This document shows positions 36,113-47,150 of a DNA stretch of 64,000 nt, one piece after another (position 1 is the first letter of the stretch; every line of letters starts with the position of its first letter). The stretch is taken from assembly GCF_014898055.3 (NCBI RefSeq), contig NW_023605194.1:62926861-62990860 (forward strand). The letters run 5' to 3'. Under the pieces are notes generated by a model, which was not told the origin of the DNA, searched no databases, and saw only the letters and a list, made by a program, of their open reading frames with translations. Origin of the DNA: Talpa occidentalis (Eukaryota > Chordata > Mammalia > Eulipotyphla > Talpidae). A program made the translations under genes and the position numbers.

Positions 36113-36228
36113 CACCCACTAACTTGTATATATGTATGTATATATGGTCATCTCTCCATAACCAAAACTAAGTATTTGGGGGTCCTGATAACTAGGGTGT
36201 ACACATTCCTTCAAAAATAACGGTGCTG

Positions 36229-36822
36229 GGGGGCCTCCCTGGTGGTACAAGGGGTTAAGACGCAGCAATAATGAAGCAATCCACAGTCACTGCAGCAAGA
36301 GTTCCATCCCTGGCCAGGGAGCTACCCACATGGCACAGCAGACCTCTCCTGACTTGCCTGCTGCTCCCCTCAGCAGTGTATTTCAGTAGATCTGCCTGTT
36401 CTGTTCCCCACTTTGTCTCTGGTGAATCCTCTCACCCCCCCCCACACCTCTGGCCTGTACCCCAGTTCTTTTTCTTTTTTTTTTAATAGAGGCATGTTTT
36501 ATTTATTTGTTTGTTTGTTTGTTTGTTTTGTTTATACAAGCACTGGGTACAGTCAGAAGTGCGGGAGGGTGAGAGAATTCACCAGAGCCAGAGCGGGGAG
36601 CAGAGCAGGCAGAAGGACCGAAGTACACTGCTGAGGGGAGCAGCGGGCGGCAGGAGAGGTCTGCGCGCCATGTGGGACCCTCCTCCGGTGGCCGGGGAGC
36701 AGCCGAGGATCGAACCGGCGCCGCAGAGGCCGTGGGCAGCTTCGCAGCTCAGCGCTCAACCGCTGCGCCACCGGGGAGGCCCTCCCCAGTTCTTGTATGC
36801 ATAAGTAAATTTTTAAAAAGGA
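36229..36822 (+). mobile_element. tRNA-derived SINE with a nested SINE
   Basis: Body 36229-36469, tail 36783-36822, with AACGGTGCTGG and GACAGTGCTGG outside. Confidence 0.9.
36470..36782 (-). mobile_element. tRNA-derived SINE, GC-rich subfamily, nested
   Basis: Inverse copy in the previous SINE. CCCCAGTTCTT on both sides. A (GTTT)n tail variant. Confidence 0.93.
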
Positions 36823-36962
36823 CAGTGCTGGTAGAGAATGTTATACTCATTTAACATCATGGATAGATTCTGGGAAACTTCAAATTTAAGCAAAATGAAT
36901 AACAAAAGTAGAGCCTAGATTTTGGATTTTGGCCTTTTCTCTTTTTTTTTAAACATTCTTTT

Positions 36963-37273
36963 TGGGCCTCCCCGGTGGCGCAGCGGTTGAGCGCTGGGTT
37001 GCGAAGCTGCCCGCGGCCTCTGCGGCGCCGGTTCGATCCCCGGCTGCTCCCGGCCATCGGAGGAGGGTCCCACATGGCGCGCAGACCTCTCCTGCCGCCC
37101 GCTGCTCCCCTCAGCAGTGTACTTCGGTCCTTCTGCCTGCTCTGCTCCCCGCTCTGGCTCTGGTGAATTCTCTCACCCTCCCGCGCTTCTGACTGTACCC
37201 AGTGCATGTATAAACCAAACAAACAAACAAATAAATAAATAAATAAAACATGCCTCTATTTAAAAAAAAAAAA
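36963..37273 (+). mobile_element. tRNA-derived SINE, GC-rich subfamily
   Basis: Full copy with intact A- and B-box motifs and AAACATTCTTTTT at both ends. First of three copies in under 1 kb. Confidence 0.94.
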
Positions 37274-37289
37274 AAGCTTAAACATTCTT

Positions 37290-37582
37290 TTTTTAAAAAA
37301 AAAAAGATTTATTTATTTTTATTTATTTATTTATACAAGCACTGGGTACCGTCAGAAGCGCAGGAGGGTGAGAGAATTCACCAGAGCCAGAGCGGGGAGC
37401 AGAGCAGGCAGAAGGACCCAAGTACACTGCTGAGGGGAGCAGCGGGCGGCAGGAGAGGTCTGCACGCCATGTGGGACCCTCCTCAGGTGGCCGGGGAGCA
37501 GCCGGGGATCCAACCGGCGCTGCAGAGGCTGCGGGCAGCCTCGCAACTCAGCGCTCAACCGCTGCGCCACCAGGGAGGCCCT
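37290..37582 (-). mobile_element. tRNA-derived SINE, GC-rich subfamily
   Basis: Inverse copy. TAAACATTCTTTTT on both sides. It is separated from the previous plus copy by fewer than 30 bp. Confidence 0.93.
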
Positions 37583-37591
37583 AAACATTCT

Positions 37592-37869
37592 TTTTTAAAA
37601 AAAAAAAAAAAAGATTTATTTATTTATACAAGCACTAGGTACAGTCAGAAGCGCGGGAGGGTGAGAGAATTCACCAGAGCCAGAGTGGAGAGCAGAACAG
37701 AGTGACGAAGTACACTGCTGAGGGGAGCAGCGGGCGGCAGGAGAGGTCTGCGCGCCATGTGGGACCCTCCTCCAGTGGCCGGGGAGCAGCCAGGGATCGA
37801 ACCGGTGCTGCAGAGGCTGCGGGCAGCTTCGCAGCCCAGCGCTCAACCGCTGCGCCACCAGGGGAGGCC
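37592..37869 (-). mobile_element. tRNA-derived SINE, GC-rich subfamily (first of the cluster to insert)
   Basis: Inverse copy. Its duplication TGGCCTTTTCTCTT appears at 36930 and again at 37871, outside the other two copies, so they entered its poly-T tail later. Confidence 0.92.
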
Positions 37870-37916
37870 CATGGCCTTTTCTCTTATCAAAAAAAAAAAA
37901 AAAGTTGAACGAAAGA

Positions 37917-38889
37917 TGTTATTTGAGGACCTCGTAGAAGGCAGACTGAGAGGCACCCCATTACCCTTAAACCTACACACTCTAAAGAGGTTCTGCCATC
38001 CACTGCATAAAGACAAAACATACTCTTTTTTTTTTAAAGGTTTATTTATTTATGCATAGCAGAGCCAGGATGCAGGCCAGAGCTGTAGAGTGGGGACAGA
38101 GACAGAGTGTAGAGCAGAACAGGCAGATCTACTGAAATACACTGCTGAGGGGAGCAGCGGGAGAGTCAAGAGAGGTCTGCTGTGCCATGTGGGTAGCTCC
38201 CTGGCCGGGGCTAGAACTCATGCTGCAGAGGCTGCAGATAGCTCCATAGTGCTGCATCTTAACCCCTTGCACTACGAGGGAGGTCCCTAAAGCATAGTCT
38301 CAGTGTAAAAGAACTTTAATGGAACAGTGTCCCTAGAGAGAGAAGAGAAAAAAGGACTATTGTTTCCCAGTAAAATACCCAAAGTTACCCATCCCCTCAT
38401 GGGTAAATGCCCAGCCAAACAAGGTTGGCCCAAAGCAGGGCAGATGAAGCCTGAAAACTTGCCACAAGTCTAAGTGCCTTCCAGTAGGAAACCATAGGAA
38501 AGGGACAAAAGGGGCCAGGCAGGTTTGGAAGGAAAACAGCAAAATCAAAGTACAAGTCAAGATAAAGGCTGCCATTGTCAGCCTCCCCACATATCTCTCA
38601 CCCACATGCCTCCTTTAAATTCCACATGCCTCCTCTGACCCAGATGCCTCGCCCCACATGTCTCCTTTAAGTCCTCCAAGTCCCTGGTGGAAGTCTAAAG
38701 CTGAGAAGCAAGCACACCCTTCTTCTCCACAAGGTTCTCCCCAAGTGTCTCCACCTATCTGTGTCTCTTCAAGTGTTCTTCATCTCTCCAGTGTCTCCTG
38801 TGTCCTATAGCTTCACTTGGTCACTAAGCTCCACCCTCATTAGGTGGGAAAAGGAACCTTCTCTTTTTATGGGGAGGCCTCACTACACA
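37917..38889 (-). mobile_element. LTR-C, minus, with a nested SINE
   Basis: LTR-C blocks in order (GGTTCTGCCATCCACTGCAT, GGGTAAATGCCCAGCCAAAC, AAGGCTGCCATTGTCAGCCT). The SINE at 38025-38286 interrupts it. The right limit is approximate. Confidence 0.75.
38025..38286 (-). mobile_element. tRNA-derived SINE in LTR-C
   Basis: Inverse copy ending GGGAGGTCCC. Confidence 0.9.
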
Positions 38890-39884
38890 CCTGTTGTTAT
38901 TAGGGTCCCAGCATTTGGGACAGCAAGATTTGTCTTATCACTTCCCTATTTTCCAGGTAAAGTTCCCTCTAAAAAGTGAAGATTCTTTGACTGCAAATAA
39001 TTAGTCACTTTAACTCACTTAAGCAAAAAATGAATACAGGGAATTGGTGAATAAAAATCACCAGAAAGGCTGAAGGGACAGCCTATAGGCTGGCCACCCA
39101 GTAACGATTCCCAGAATTCCACGACCAAATCAATTTACTAAGGGGACTGCTATAAAGGGAGCTCCTACTTTTAGTCCAACAGTAAAACACAAAAATCAGG
39201 GAGTCATTTCTCCTACTGTCAGTTCCAGAACTGTCTCAGGCTGATCTACACCTACAAAATCTGTGCCCCATCATCTGTCTCTCCAAATTCAATGTCACAG
39301 TCAAGATGCTGGGACCTCAGCTGGCACTGCATTGCACGACCAGACCAAGCAGCAGAAATGCAGCCTCCTCCTTGCCCTGGCCTTCCAGATGTTACTCAAA
39401 GGCATCAGCTTGGGAGAGTTAAGCCAAATCCAGGGCCGAGGCTCTAAGGAAGTCTGGGAAACGAAGTCTTTAATCTTCTCACCTCTTTCATGCAATCACA
39501 AGGAGTTAAGTAAGCCCATCTATTTATCTGCCACAAACCTCAATAGAAAAATTTAATTATTAGGTAGCATGCTTTGCAAGGGACTTTACTACATCCTGGG
39601 AACTCCCTTGGTCCCAGGCAAACAGGAACAATTGGTCACTTTATGAGGCAGCCAGTTTTGAATTTCCCTGTATATTCTTTCAAAGGGACTGAAATTGAAA
39701 GCAGCACTAAGCAAGTTAAAAAAAACAGTAAGTATGTCCTTATATTAGAGTTCTATCTCTGAAGTTATTCATAGATTTGAATCCCAGTTCTTCTTCTTGA
39801 TAATTATGTGACATTGGTAAATTTACCTCTCAGCCATTTCTTCTATTTAGCACAATCAATAAAATTCTGTGATGAGGGAAATGT
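38890..39884. other. Upstream flank, possible old repeat
   Basis: A 97-codon frame at 39263-39556 overlaps a frame on the other strand and shows no motif. Confidence 0.45.
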
Positions 39885-40043
39885 GCTACGTACATTTACA
39901 CTGTACATTTGGTAGTCACTAGCCACACATGGCTTTCAAGCCTTGAGATGTGGCTAGTGCAACAAGAAACCACATTTTTTTATTTTGTTTAATTTTAATT
40001 AATTTAAATGTATTAATTTACTTATTTTTATTTTTTATTTTAT

Positions 40044-40295
40044 TTTTTTCTTAAAGATTTATTTATTTATACAAGCACTGGGTACAGTCAGAAGTGCGGG
40101 AGGGTGAGAGAATTCACTAGAGCCAGAGCAGGGAGCAGAACAGGCAGACTGACAAAGTACACTGCTGAAGGGAGAAGCAGGCAGCAGAGAGGTCTGCGTG
40201 CCATGTGGGACCCTCGCCTGGCGGCCTGGGATTGAACCGGCGCAGCAGAGGCTGCGGGCAGCCCAGTGCTCAACAGCTGTGCCACCGGGGAGGCC
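40044..40295 (-). mobile_element. tRNA-derived SINE
   Basis: Inverse copy. TTAATTTACTTATTTTTA on both sides. Confidence 0.92.
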
Positions 40296-40304
40296 CTTAA
40301 TTTA

Positions 40305-41545
40305 CTTATTTTTAAATCCCTTTATTGAGATATGAGTGACATACAAAAAGCTATATATATTGGATATATAGAACATGATAAGTTTGGAGACAAGCAGAGT
40401 CACACTCAGCATGCTGGTATTTCGGTCATCGACAGACTGCACATACTACGGTCCCAATATACACCTTGCAGTGTGGTAGGTTATACCAACTGGTTTGTGT
40501 AAATACACGCAACTTAAGAATGGCTGAATTGCCTAGCAACACATTTCTCAGAACATATCTTCATTGTTTAGGTTATAACTGTATACACCTATAAAACTAT
40601 CACCACAATCTGTGCCATAAATCTATCATCTCCAAAAGTTTTCTTCTGCCCTCTTTATTTACTATTGTTTTTACTATTGTTTTTTTTATAAGAACACAAC
40701 ATAAAGTGGCCTCCCTGGTGGTGCAAGGGGTTAAGACGCAACTATGAAGCTGTCCACAGCCACTACAGCACAAATTTGATCCCCAGCCAGGGAGCTGCCC
40801 ACATGGCACAGCAGACCTGCCTGGCCCGCTGCTCCCCTCAGCAGTGCATTTCAGTCAATCTGCCTGTTCTGTTCCCTGCTCTGTCTCTGGTGAATCCTCT
40901 CACCCCCTGCCATCCAACACACACACACACATCTCTGGCCTGCACCCCAGCTCTTGTTTGCATAAATAAATAAATCTTCAAAAAAAAGAACACAATATGA
41001 GATCTACCTCCTCAGCAAATTTGTAAGTATAACATAGTATTATTAACTATAGGTGTTATGATTTCTCAGACTTAGTCATCTTGCTTTAACTGAAACTTTG
41101 TACACTTTGACTCACGCCTCCCCACTTTCCCTCTTCCCAGGCCCTGGCAATTATCCTATATTCTTCATCTATGAGTTTGACTATTTTAGATTTCTTATAT
41201 TCGTAGTGTCATATAGTACTTGTCCTTCTATAGCTGGTTTCCTTCACTTAACATGCTGTCCTCTAGCTTTATCCATGTAGTGCAAATGGCAGAATTTCCT
41301 CTTTTAAAGGCTGAAAAATATTTCATTGTACATACATACCACATTTTAAAAAAATCTATTCATTTGTTTATAGATATTTAGGTTGCTTCCTTATCTTGGA
41401 AGAATGCTGCAATGAAAATGACCTTCTGATTTCACTTCATTTGGATACAGACCCAGAAGAGGAATTGCTGGATCATATGATAGTTCTATTTTTAATTTTT
41501 GGAAGAACCTCCATACTATTTTTCCACAGTGACTGTACTACCTTT
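40305..41545 (-). mobile_element. L1 3' region, minus, interrupted by a SINE
   Basis: Starts with an L1 3' UTR-like stretch (CTTTATTGAGATATGAGTGACATA) and continues into antisense ORF2 sequence (TTTCCTTCACTTAACATGCTGT; GGAATTGCTGGATCATATGAT; CCATACTATTTTTCCACAGTG). A SINE (40708-40987) splits it. The element lies inside a MER5A-like DNA transposon whose halves are at 39885 and 41546. Confidence 0.75.
40708..40987 (+). mobile_element. tRNA-derived SINE in L1
   Basis: AAGAACACAA(C/T)AT on both sides. A (CA)n run at 40917-40930. Confidence 0.92.
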
Positions 41546-41633
41546 AAGTTTAAATAGCAACATGTGATTAGTGGCTACTGTATTAGACAGTGGTATAAAC
41601 AATGGGGATAATAATGGAATCTACCTCATTTAT

Positions 41634-41870
41634 CTATTTATTCCACAAATACCTGATGAGTATTTTCTGTAGGTATTGTGCTCAGGGAAAAAAAATCACA
41701 AAGCCTATAATCTAATGGAGCAATCAGATCTTTAACAAATGAATAAATAAAGTAACTATAGTTTACGGTTAGTTCTATATAGGACGTAAACAGGATAGAG
41801 CTCTGCAGACTAATGAGGGGTGCGTTCTTTTGATATGGTATCAGGGGAAACCTCTTTAAAGAGATAGTAA
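41634..41870 (+). repeat. L2 3' end
   Basis: TTTATTCCACAAATACCTGA, GGTATTGTGCTCAGGG and CTAATGGAGCAATCAGATC are L2-like. Confidence 0.6.
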
Positions 41871-42849
41871 ATGACCCAATCTTCATCCACCGCTATCTTA
41901 CAGCTCAGAGTGGCTAAATGGGTATCCTGAGTCCCAGTTTCCATTGAGGGGGGAGTCCCCACATATAACAATTTTCTGGACACCGGCTGGAAGCCTTACA
42001 ATTCAACTCAATTCCGACACTGTTAAGGCAAAGGGTCTAAAAACTGTCACTAAGTTACAACCTCTCTCATAGGTTCTAGGTCTGACCGCCCACCACCACA
42101 AATGCAAATAAAAGGGCTTGTGGTACCATCTGTGCCATAAATAAAAATAATTTGGTACCATAAATAAAACAATTTATTCTAACTAAGAGAATAAAAGGAG
42201 AGGAAGAACTAGCAGGGTCATTACCAACCAATGGTGCAAAGGAGAATTGCAGCTACAGGAGCTGGCAGGGTGCTGCAGAGACTTGGGTTGCTGAGTTCAG
42301 GGGATAATTCCCCCCAGCCCCTGCCCCAGGCTTTCTACAGCAGCTCCAACAAAGAGGAGAATACGCCCACATCATCACTCCCTATTAAAGACTCCCAAAT
42401 GGCCACTCAGCTTTGCCCTTTTTCCAGCAACCCCCTCATTCAGGACACCACCTGTCAAGTTCAGACCAAGGCACAGAGCAGTTGTCAGCTCCTCAGGCCT
42501 GGGCAGGTTCCAGAAGTCAGGGGGTAGAGTTCCGCCCCTCATCCTGGCAGGCAAGATTTTAGAACCCAGGAAATGCAGGGCTCAGCTTCCCTGGGCCACT
42601 CCAAGAACACTGTCTATTGATACATGGAGATAGCATCAGATCCTACAGGTTTAGGGCTCAGTCCTACTACACTGCGACCATCCCACCTCAGACACCAGTG
42701 AAAATCACAGGTTGTTACCTATGCTTTTGACCTACCAGTTACAGAATGGAGAGGTCAATGACCCGCCTTCTTAGACTTCAGATATCAGTTGCAACTTTAG
42801 GTTGTTACCTGTACTGCTTTTTGCAGACACATCTCTGTGAAAGGCGTAG
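41871..42849. other. Upstream flank, possible old LTR
   Basis: A 98-codon frame at 42231-42527 is rich in Ser, Pro and Gln with no known domain. The text looks like a degraded repeat. Confidence 0.4.
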
Positions 42850-43054
42850 AAACACTGAACAGTGTCATTTTTCCCACCCCACTTACATGCAGCTACTTTG
42901 GGCAGCCCACCTTGTTGTTAGACATGTGGAATACAGACACTTGGAAGAGACACATGTGTGACACACATGGGAAGACTGCTCTTGGTCCTTGGCAGAGACA
43001 ATGGCTGTCGTTACCCTGACTTCATGTATATTATTATGTGGCACATTTTGGGTT

Positions 43055-43980
43055 TTTTGTTTTGTTTTTATGAGTTTTTTTTATTTTTTATTTTATTTTT
43101 TACAACTTTCTTCATTTTTGTACAGTGTCTGCTTTCTCATCTCATCTGCCCTGTTACAGGGCAGCCCCGATATAAAACGGGTTGCCTGACTATGGGTCCC
43201 CACCTGCGCGCTTAAAAGGACTTATCAATGCTCTACTGCAGGCACACACAAAAGGTTAATAAAAGGTTTATTTACAAGGGAAGGGGAAATGAGGAAATGT
43301 ACAACTCAGGGAGAAAAGAGGGAAATAAAGTCTTAAATGCATCCTACCCTTTCCGCTGATCTAGAATCCCAAATAGCACTCTGAGAGCTGGCCACGAGCC
43401 AGGAGCCCTGAAGCCAGGAGGCGAGCGACAGAGCGAAAAACCCCAAGGCCCAAGTGTTTGGTTTTTATACCCAACCTGGCTGCTTAACTCCACCCTCAGG
43501 TCCCAGCCACCTTCCCTTTGGTGGTGATGGGATTTGTCTTTCCCAATGTCTTGATGACTTTGGTCTAGAGTGGGGGTGGGGTCCACAAAGCCTGTATGGG
43601 ATTAACTCAGGACATCATTTCCCCCCTAACAATCCCATCACCAATTCACCTGTGTACCATCACAATAGTCTCTTGTGCTCTTCCCACCCCTCTTTTTATC
43701 CTACTCCCTTCCACCCCCTGCAGAATGTCACTGGTTTATAGTTGCTTGTTGATTTTGATTTTCAGTTTATTATACTTTTCCCCCCTGATCCCTTATTGGG
43801 ATCCTCTACATTTCTCCTATAGGTGAAACCATCCAGTATTTTTCTTTTTCTTTCTAGCTTATTTCACTGAGCATAATCCCTTCCAGCTCCATCCATGTTG
43901 CTGCAAATGGCATGAGTTTATCTTTTTTGATTGCTGAGTAATATTCCAGAGTGTGTGTGTGTGTGTGTTATGTGTGTGTA
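43055..43980 (-). mobile_element. L1 3' end, minus, split by an LTR-A solo
   Basis: A poly-T head at about 43055 leads into antisense L1 3' UTR. After the LTR-A at 43152-43631 it continues to the antisense ORF2 tail (CATCCAGTATTTTTC, CACTGAGCATAATCCCTTCC) and a (GT)n run at 43950. Flanks share GG(C/T)ACATTTTG, a likely target-site duplication, which places this L1 inside the older LTR at 42850-44733. Confidence 0.7.
43152..43631 (-). mobile_element. LTR-A solo, minus
   Basis: TGTTACAGGG to CCCCCTAACA, 480 bp, inserted in the L1 at 43055-43980. Its flanks (GCCC and ATCC) do not match, unlike other LTR-A copies, so the duplication has mutated or one flank was rearranged. Confidence 0.85.
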
Positions 43981-44182
43981 TGGTACATTTTGAATTTCAA
44001 GTCTCTTCTGTCCCAGCTACCTGGGACCTGCCTAATCCTTTACTTTTGATTCCCTGCCAGACAAAAATCTTACACTTGTGGCAAGCTTCCAGGCCTCAAT
44101 GGCCCCACTTCAGGATAACCCTATTTGCTTGGGCATTTGCCCATGAGGAGATGGGTAATTTGGGGATTTATTGGGAAACTAT

Positions 44183-44665
44183 TGTTAGGGGGAAATGATG
44201 TCCTGAGTTAATCCCATACAGGCTTTGTGGACCCCACCCCCACTCCAGACTAAAGCCATCAAGACTCTGGGAAAGACAAATCCCATCACCACCAAGGGAG
44301 GGTGGCTGGGACCTGAGGGTGGAGTTGGGCAGCCAGGTTGGATATAAAAAACCAAACACGTGGGCCTTGGGGTCTCTGGCTCGTGATCGCTCGCCTCCTG
44401 GCTTCACTGCTCCTGGCTGGCGGCCAACTCTGAGAGCGCCATTTTGGGATTCCTGATCGGCGGATCGGGTAGGACTCATTTAAAACTTTGTCTCCCACTT
44501 TTTCTCCCAGAGCTGTACATTTCCTCATTTCCCCTTCCCTTGTAAATAAACCTTTTATTAACCTTTCATGTGTGCCTGCAGTAGAGCATTGATAAGTCCT
44601 TTTAAGCGCGTGGGTGAGGACCCACAGTCAGGCACCCCGTTTTGTATCGGGGTTGCTCTACAACA
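44183..44665 (+). mobile_element. LTR-A solo, plus
   Basis: TGTTAGGGGG to CTCTACAACA, 483 bp. CTAT flanks both ends (44179-44182 and 44666-44669). AATAAA sits at about 44546. It is inserted in an older LTR (42850-44733). Confidence 0.92.
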
Positions 44666-44733
44666 CTATTATATAAAATCCTTCTCTCTCTCTCTCTCTA
44701 TGCTCACCAATTTTATTAAAAATCTTTCATACT

Positions 44734-44918
44734 GGGGCCTCCCTGTTGGCACAAGGGGTTAGGACGCAACCTATGAAGCTGTCCACAGCCTCTGCAGCGT
44801 GAGTTCGATTCCCAGCTGGCCAGGGAGCAACCCACATGGCAAAGCAGACCTCTCCTGTCTCGCCCGTTGCTACCCTCATTAGTGTACTAATGTCAATAAA
44901 TCTTAAAAAAAAAAAAGT
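44734..44918 (+). mobile_element. tRNA-derived SINE, internally deleted
   Basis: Head and body as far as CTCATTAGTGTACTAATGTC, then directly the AATAAATCTT tail. About 90 bp are missing. Confidence 0.88.
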
Positions 44919-45304
44919 TCTAGGCCCTCTCCAGAAGCACCATCTCTCCCAAGTTTCAGTATTCCCCACTTTGAAAACTCCATGAATCCTGTCCTTTTGA
45001 GTTTTTATGGAGGCTTCATTACACAGGCACAACTGATTGATCATTGGTAAATGATTCAGCCTCCAGTCCCTCTCCCCTCCCAAGAAGCCTAGGGGTAGAA
45101 CAGAAATTTCAACCCTCTAATCACAAGGTTGGTTCCTCTGGCAACCAGCCCCCATCCTTAGGTGACCTATAAACATTCCAAAAGTTACTTCATTAACATA
45201 ACAAGTTATCTTTATAACTCATACCACTTAAGAAATCCCAAGGGTTTTAGGATTTCAGTCTCCCAAAATGAAAAAAAGAATAGTGGGACTAAGACCAAAT
45301 ATAT

Positions 45305-45650
45305 AGTTCTCATTATTATTAAAAATTTAAAAAGCAGGTACAAAATGGAGTTCTTCATGCCAGAGCCCCACCCAGACTTAATACCTATTGGCAATTTCAG
45401 CCTCTTAAAAAAAGTGTAATTTTAAACTAATCAATCTAGAGTTTCCTAATCAGTACTAGAGAGGTAATCTGCATAAGAACACCATTTTCCCTTCCCCAAG
45501 GTGACTTTGATTGAAATAATCTTTTCTTTTGCTAATACCTTTGTCCCGCCCTCTTTGTCTATGAATACCCTACATTTTGTGTGAGCCTAGATGGAATGCT
45601 GCAGACTCCTGAATCATTTAGTAAGGCCAATTAGATCTCTAAAATTGTGA
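45305..45650 (+). mobile_element. LTR-H copy 1
   Basis: Shares with the pieces at 52990 and 54396 the blocks AAAATGGAGTTCTTCATGCC, AACTAATCAATCTAGAG, TTTCTTTTGCTAATACC and CTGAATCATTTAGTAAGGCC. A typical old LTR; its upstream part (44925-45304) may belong to it. Confidence 0.5.
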
Positions 45651-46400
45651 TTTTTTTTTTTAAGATTTATTTATGCATACAAGAACTGGGGTATAGGCCA
45701 GAGGTGTGGGCGTGAGAGGACTCACCAGAGACAGAGTGGGAAACAGAACAGGCAGATCTACTGAGATACACTGCTGAGGTTGTTGTAGAGCAACCCCGAT
45801 ACAAAACGGGGTGCCTGACTGTGGGTCCTCACCCGCGCGCTTAAAAGGACTTATCAATGCTCTACTGCAGGCACACGCGAAAGGTTAATAAAAGGTTTAT
45901 TTACAGGGGAAGGGGAAATGAGGAAATGTACAGCTCTGGGAGAAAAGCGGGAGACAAAGTTTTAAATGAGTCCTACCCGATCCGCCGATCAGGAATCCCA
46001 AAATGGCGCTCTCAGAGTTGGCCGCCAGCCAGGAGCAGTGAAGCCAGGAGGCGAGCGATCACGAGCCAGAGACCCCAAGGCCCACGTGTTTGGTTTTTAT
46101 ATCCAACCTGGCTGCCCAACTCCACCCTCAGGTCCCAGCCACCCTCCCTTGGTGGTGATGGGATTTGTCTTTCCCAATGTCTTGATGGCTTTAGTCTGGA
46201 GTGGGGGTGGGGTCCACAAAGCCTGTATGGCATTAACTCAGGACATAATTTCCCCCTAACAAGGTGAGCCATGGGCGAGTCAGGAGAGGTCTGCTGCGCC
46301 ATGTGGGTCACCTCCCTGGCCGGGGATTGAACTCATGCTGCAGTGGCTGCGGATAGTTCCATAATGCTGTACTTTAACCCCTTGCACCACCAGGGAGGCC
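45651..46400 (-). mobile_element. tRNA-derived SINE split by LTR-A
   Basis: Parts 45651-45780 and 46262-46400 join at the AGGT duplication to give a normal inverse copy. Confidence 0.92.
45781..46261 (-). mobile_element. LTR-A solo, minus, inside a SINE
   Basis: TGTTGTAGAG to CCCCTAACA, 481 bp. AGGT flanks both ends (45777-45780 and 46262-46265). The host SINE continues on both sides (45651-45780 and 46262-46400). Confidence 0.93.
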
Positions 46401-46691
46401 CATGAATTTTGTTTTTTCACACTTTAAATCTCAATATAGTGGCCTTGTGACACAAGTCTGGCTGCTGAGATAGAAGTGTAAAGTGGGAAAGTTGCTGACT
46501 TCCTTATGCTGAATTGCATAAACTTTAATAAATTCTTATTTGGTACCTACAGGATTAGAATCACCATTATTTCTCTTTCTTGGTGAACTCAAGAATCCAG
46601 AACGAGTTCATGTAACAAAGTGATGTTTCAGGAAAATTGTGGTTTTTCTCACAGAAAAGGACCTTGTGAACCAATTTGACAACTGTCCCAA

Positions 46692-47146
46692 TGTTACAGG
46701 GCAACCCTGATATAAAATGGGTTGCCTGCTGTGGGTCCTCACCCACACATTTCAAAGGGACTTATCAATACTCAACTACAGGCACACACAAAAGGTTAAT
46801 AAAAGGTTTATTTACAAGGGAAAGGGGAAATGAGGAAATGTACTACTCAGGGAGAAAAGAGAGAGACAAAGTCTTAAATGCGACGTACCTGATCCTCTGA
46901 CCTGGAATCCCAATGGCGCGCTGAGAGCTGGCGGAGAGCCATGAAGCCAAGAGAGCCTCCCAAGCTTCCCGTGTCTGATTTTATACCAAACCTGGCTGCT
47001 TAATTCCACCCTCAGGTCCCAGCAATCCTCCCTTTGGTGAAGATGGGATTTGTCATTTCCAGTGTCTTGATGGCTTTGGTCTGGAGTGGGGTTAGAGTCC
47101 ACAAAGCCTGTATGAAATTAGCTCAGGACATCCTTTCCCCCTAACA
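46692..47146 (-). mobile_element. LTR-A solo, minus
   Basis: TGTTACAGGG to CCCCCTAACA, 455 bp. CCAA flanks both ends (46688-46691 and 47147-47150). It has a small internal deletion relative to other copies. Confidence 0.92.
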
Positions 47147-47150
47147 CCAA

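Larger units (their letters stand above)
34555..36122 (+). mobile_element. LTR-C, plus, hosting two LTR-B insertions
   Basis: Pieces of one LTR-C lie at 34555-34632, 35276-35721 and 36113-36122. Removing the two LTR-B copies restores the LTR-C order: TTGCACCAGGAACTTGGGAG at the first junction and GGTCACCCACTAAC at the second. The 5' end is truncated next to a 54-bp duplicated L2 piece. Confidence 0.75.
39885..41605 (+). mobile_element. MER5A-like hAT element, split by L1 and SINEs
   Basis: The left half near 39905-39985 (TAGCCACACATGGCTTTCAA, TGTGGCTAGTGCAACAAG) and right half near 41546-41605 (TTTAAATAGCAACATGTGA, TAGTGGCTACTGTATTAGAC) are the two parts of a MER5A-type element, separated by a minus SINE and a minus L1. 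Confidence 0.6.
42850..44733 (+). mobile_element. Older LTR-C-related element (host of L1 and LTR-A)
   Basis: Pieces at 42850-43054, 43981-44182 and 44666-44733. The motif order follows LTR-C (ACACTTGGAAGAGACACATG, GACAATGGCTGTCGTTACC, GGGCATTTGCCCATGAGGAG, TTATTAAAAATCTTTCA). Limits are approximate. Confidence 0.55.

Noticed and set aside
43152..44665. The inverted LTR-A pair as the two ends of one rearranged provirus
   Set aside because: The right copy has its own CTAT duplication, and the sequence between is L1 and older LTR, not gag, pol or env.
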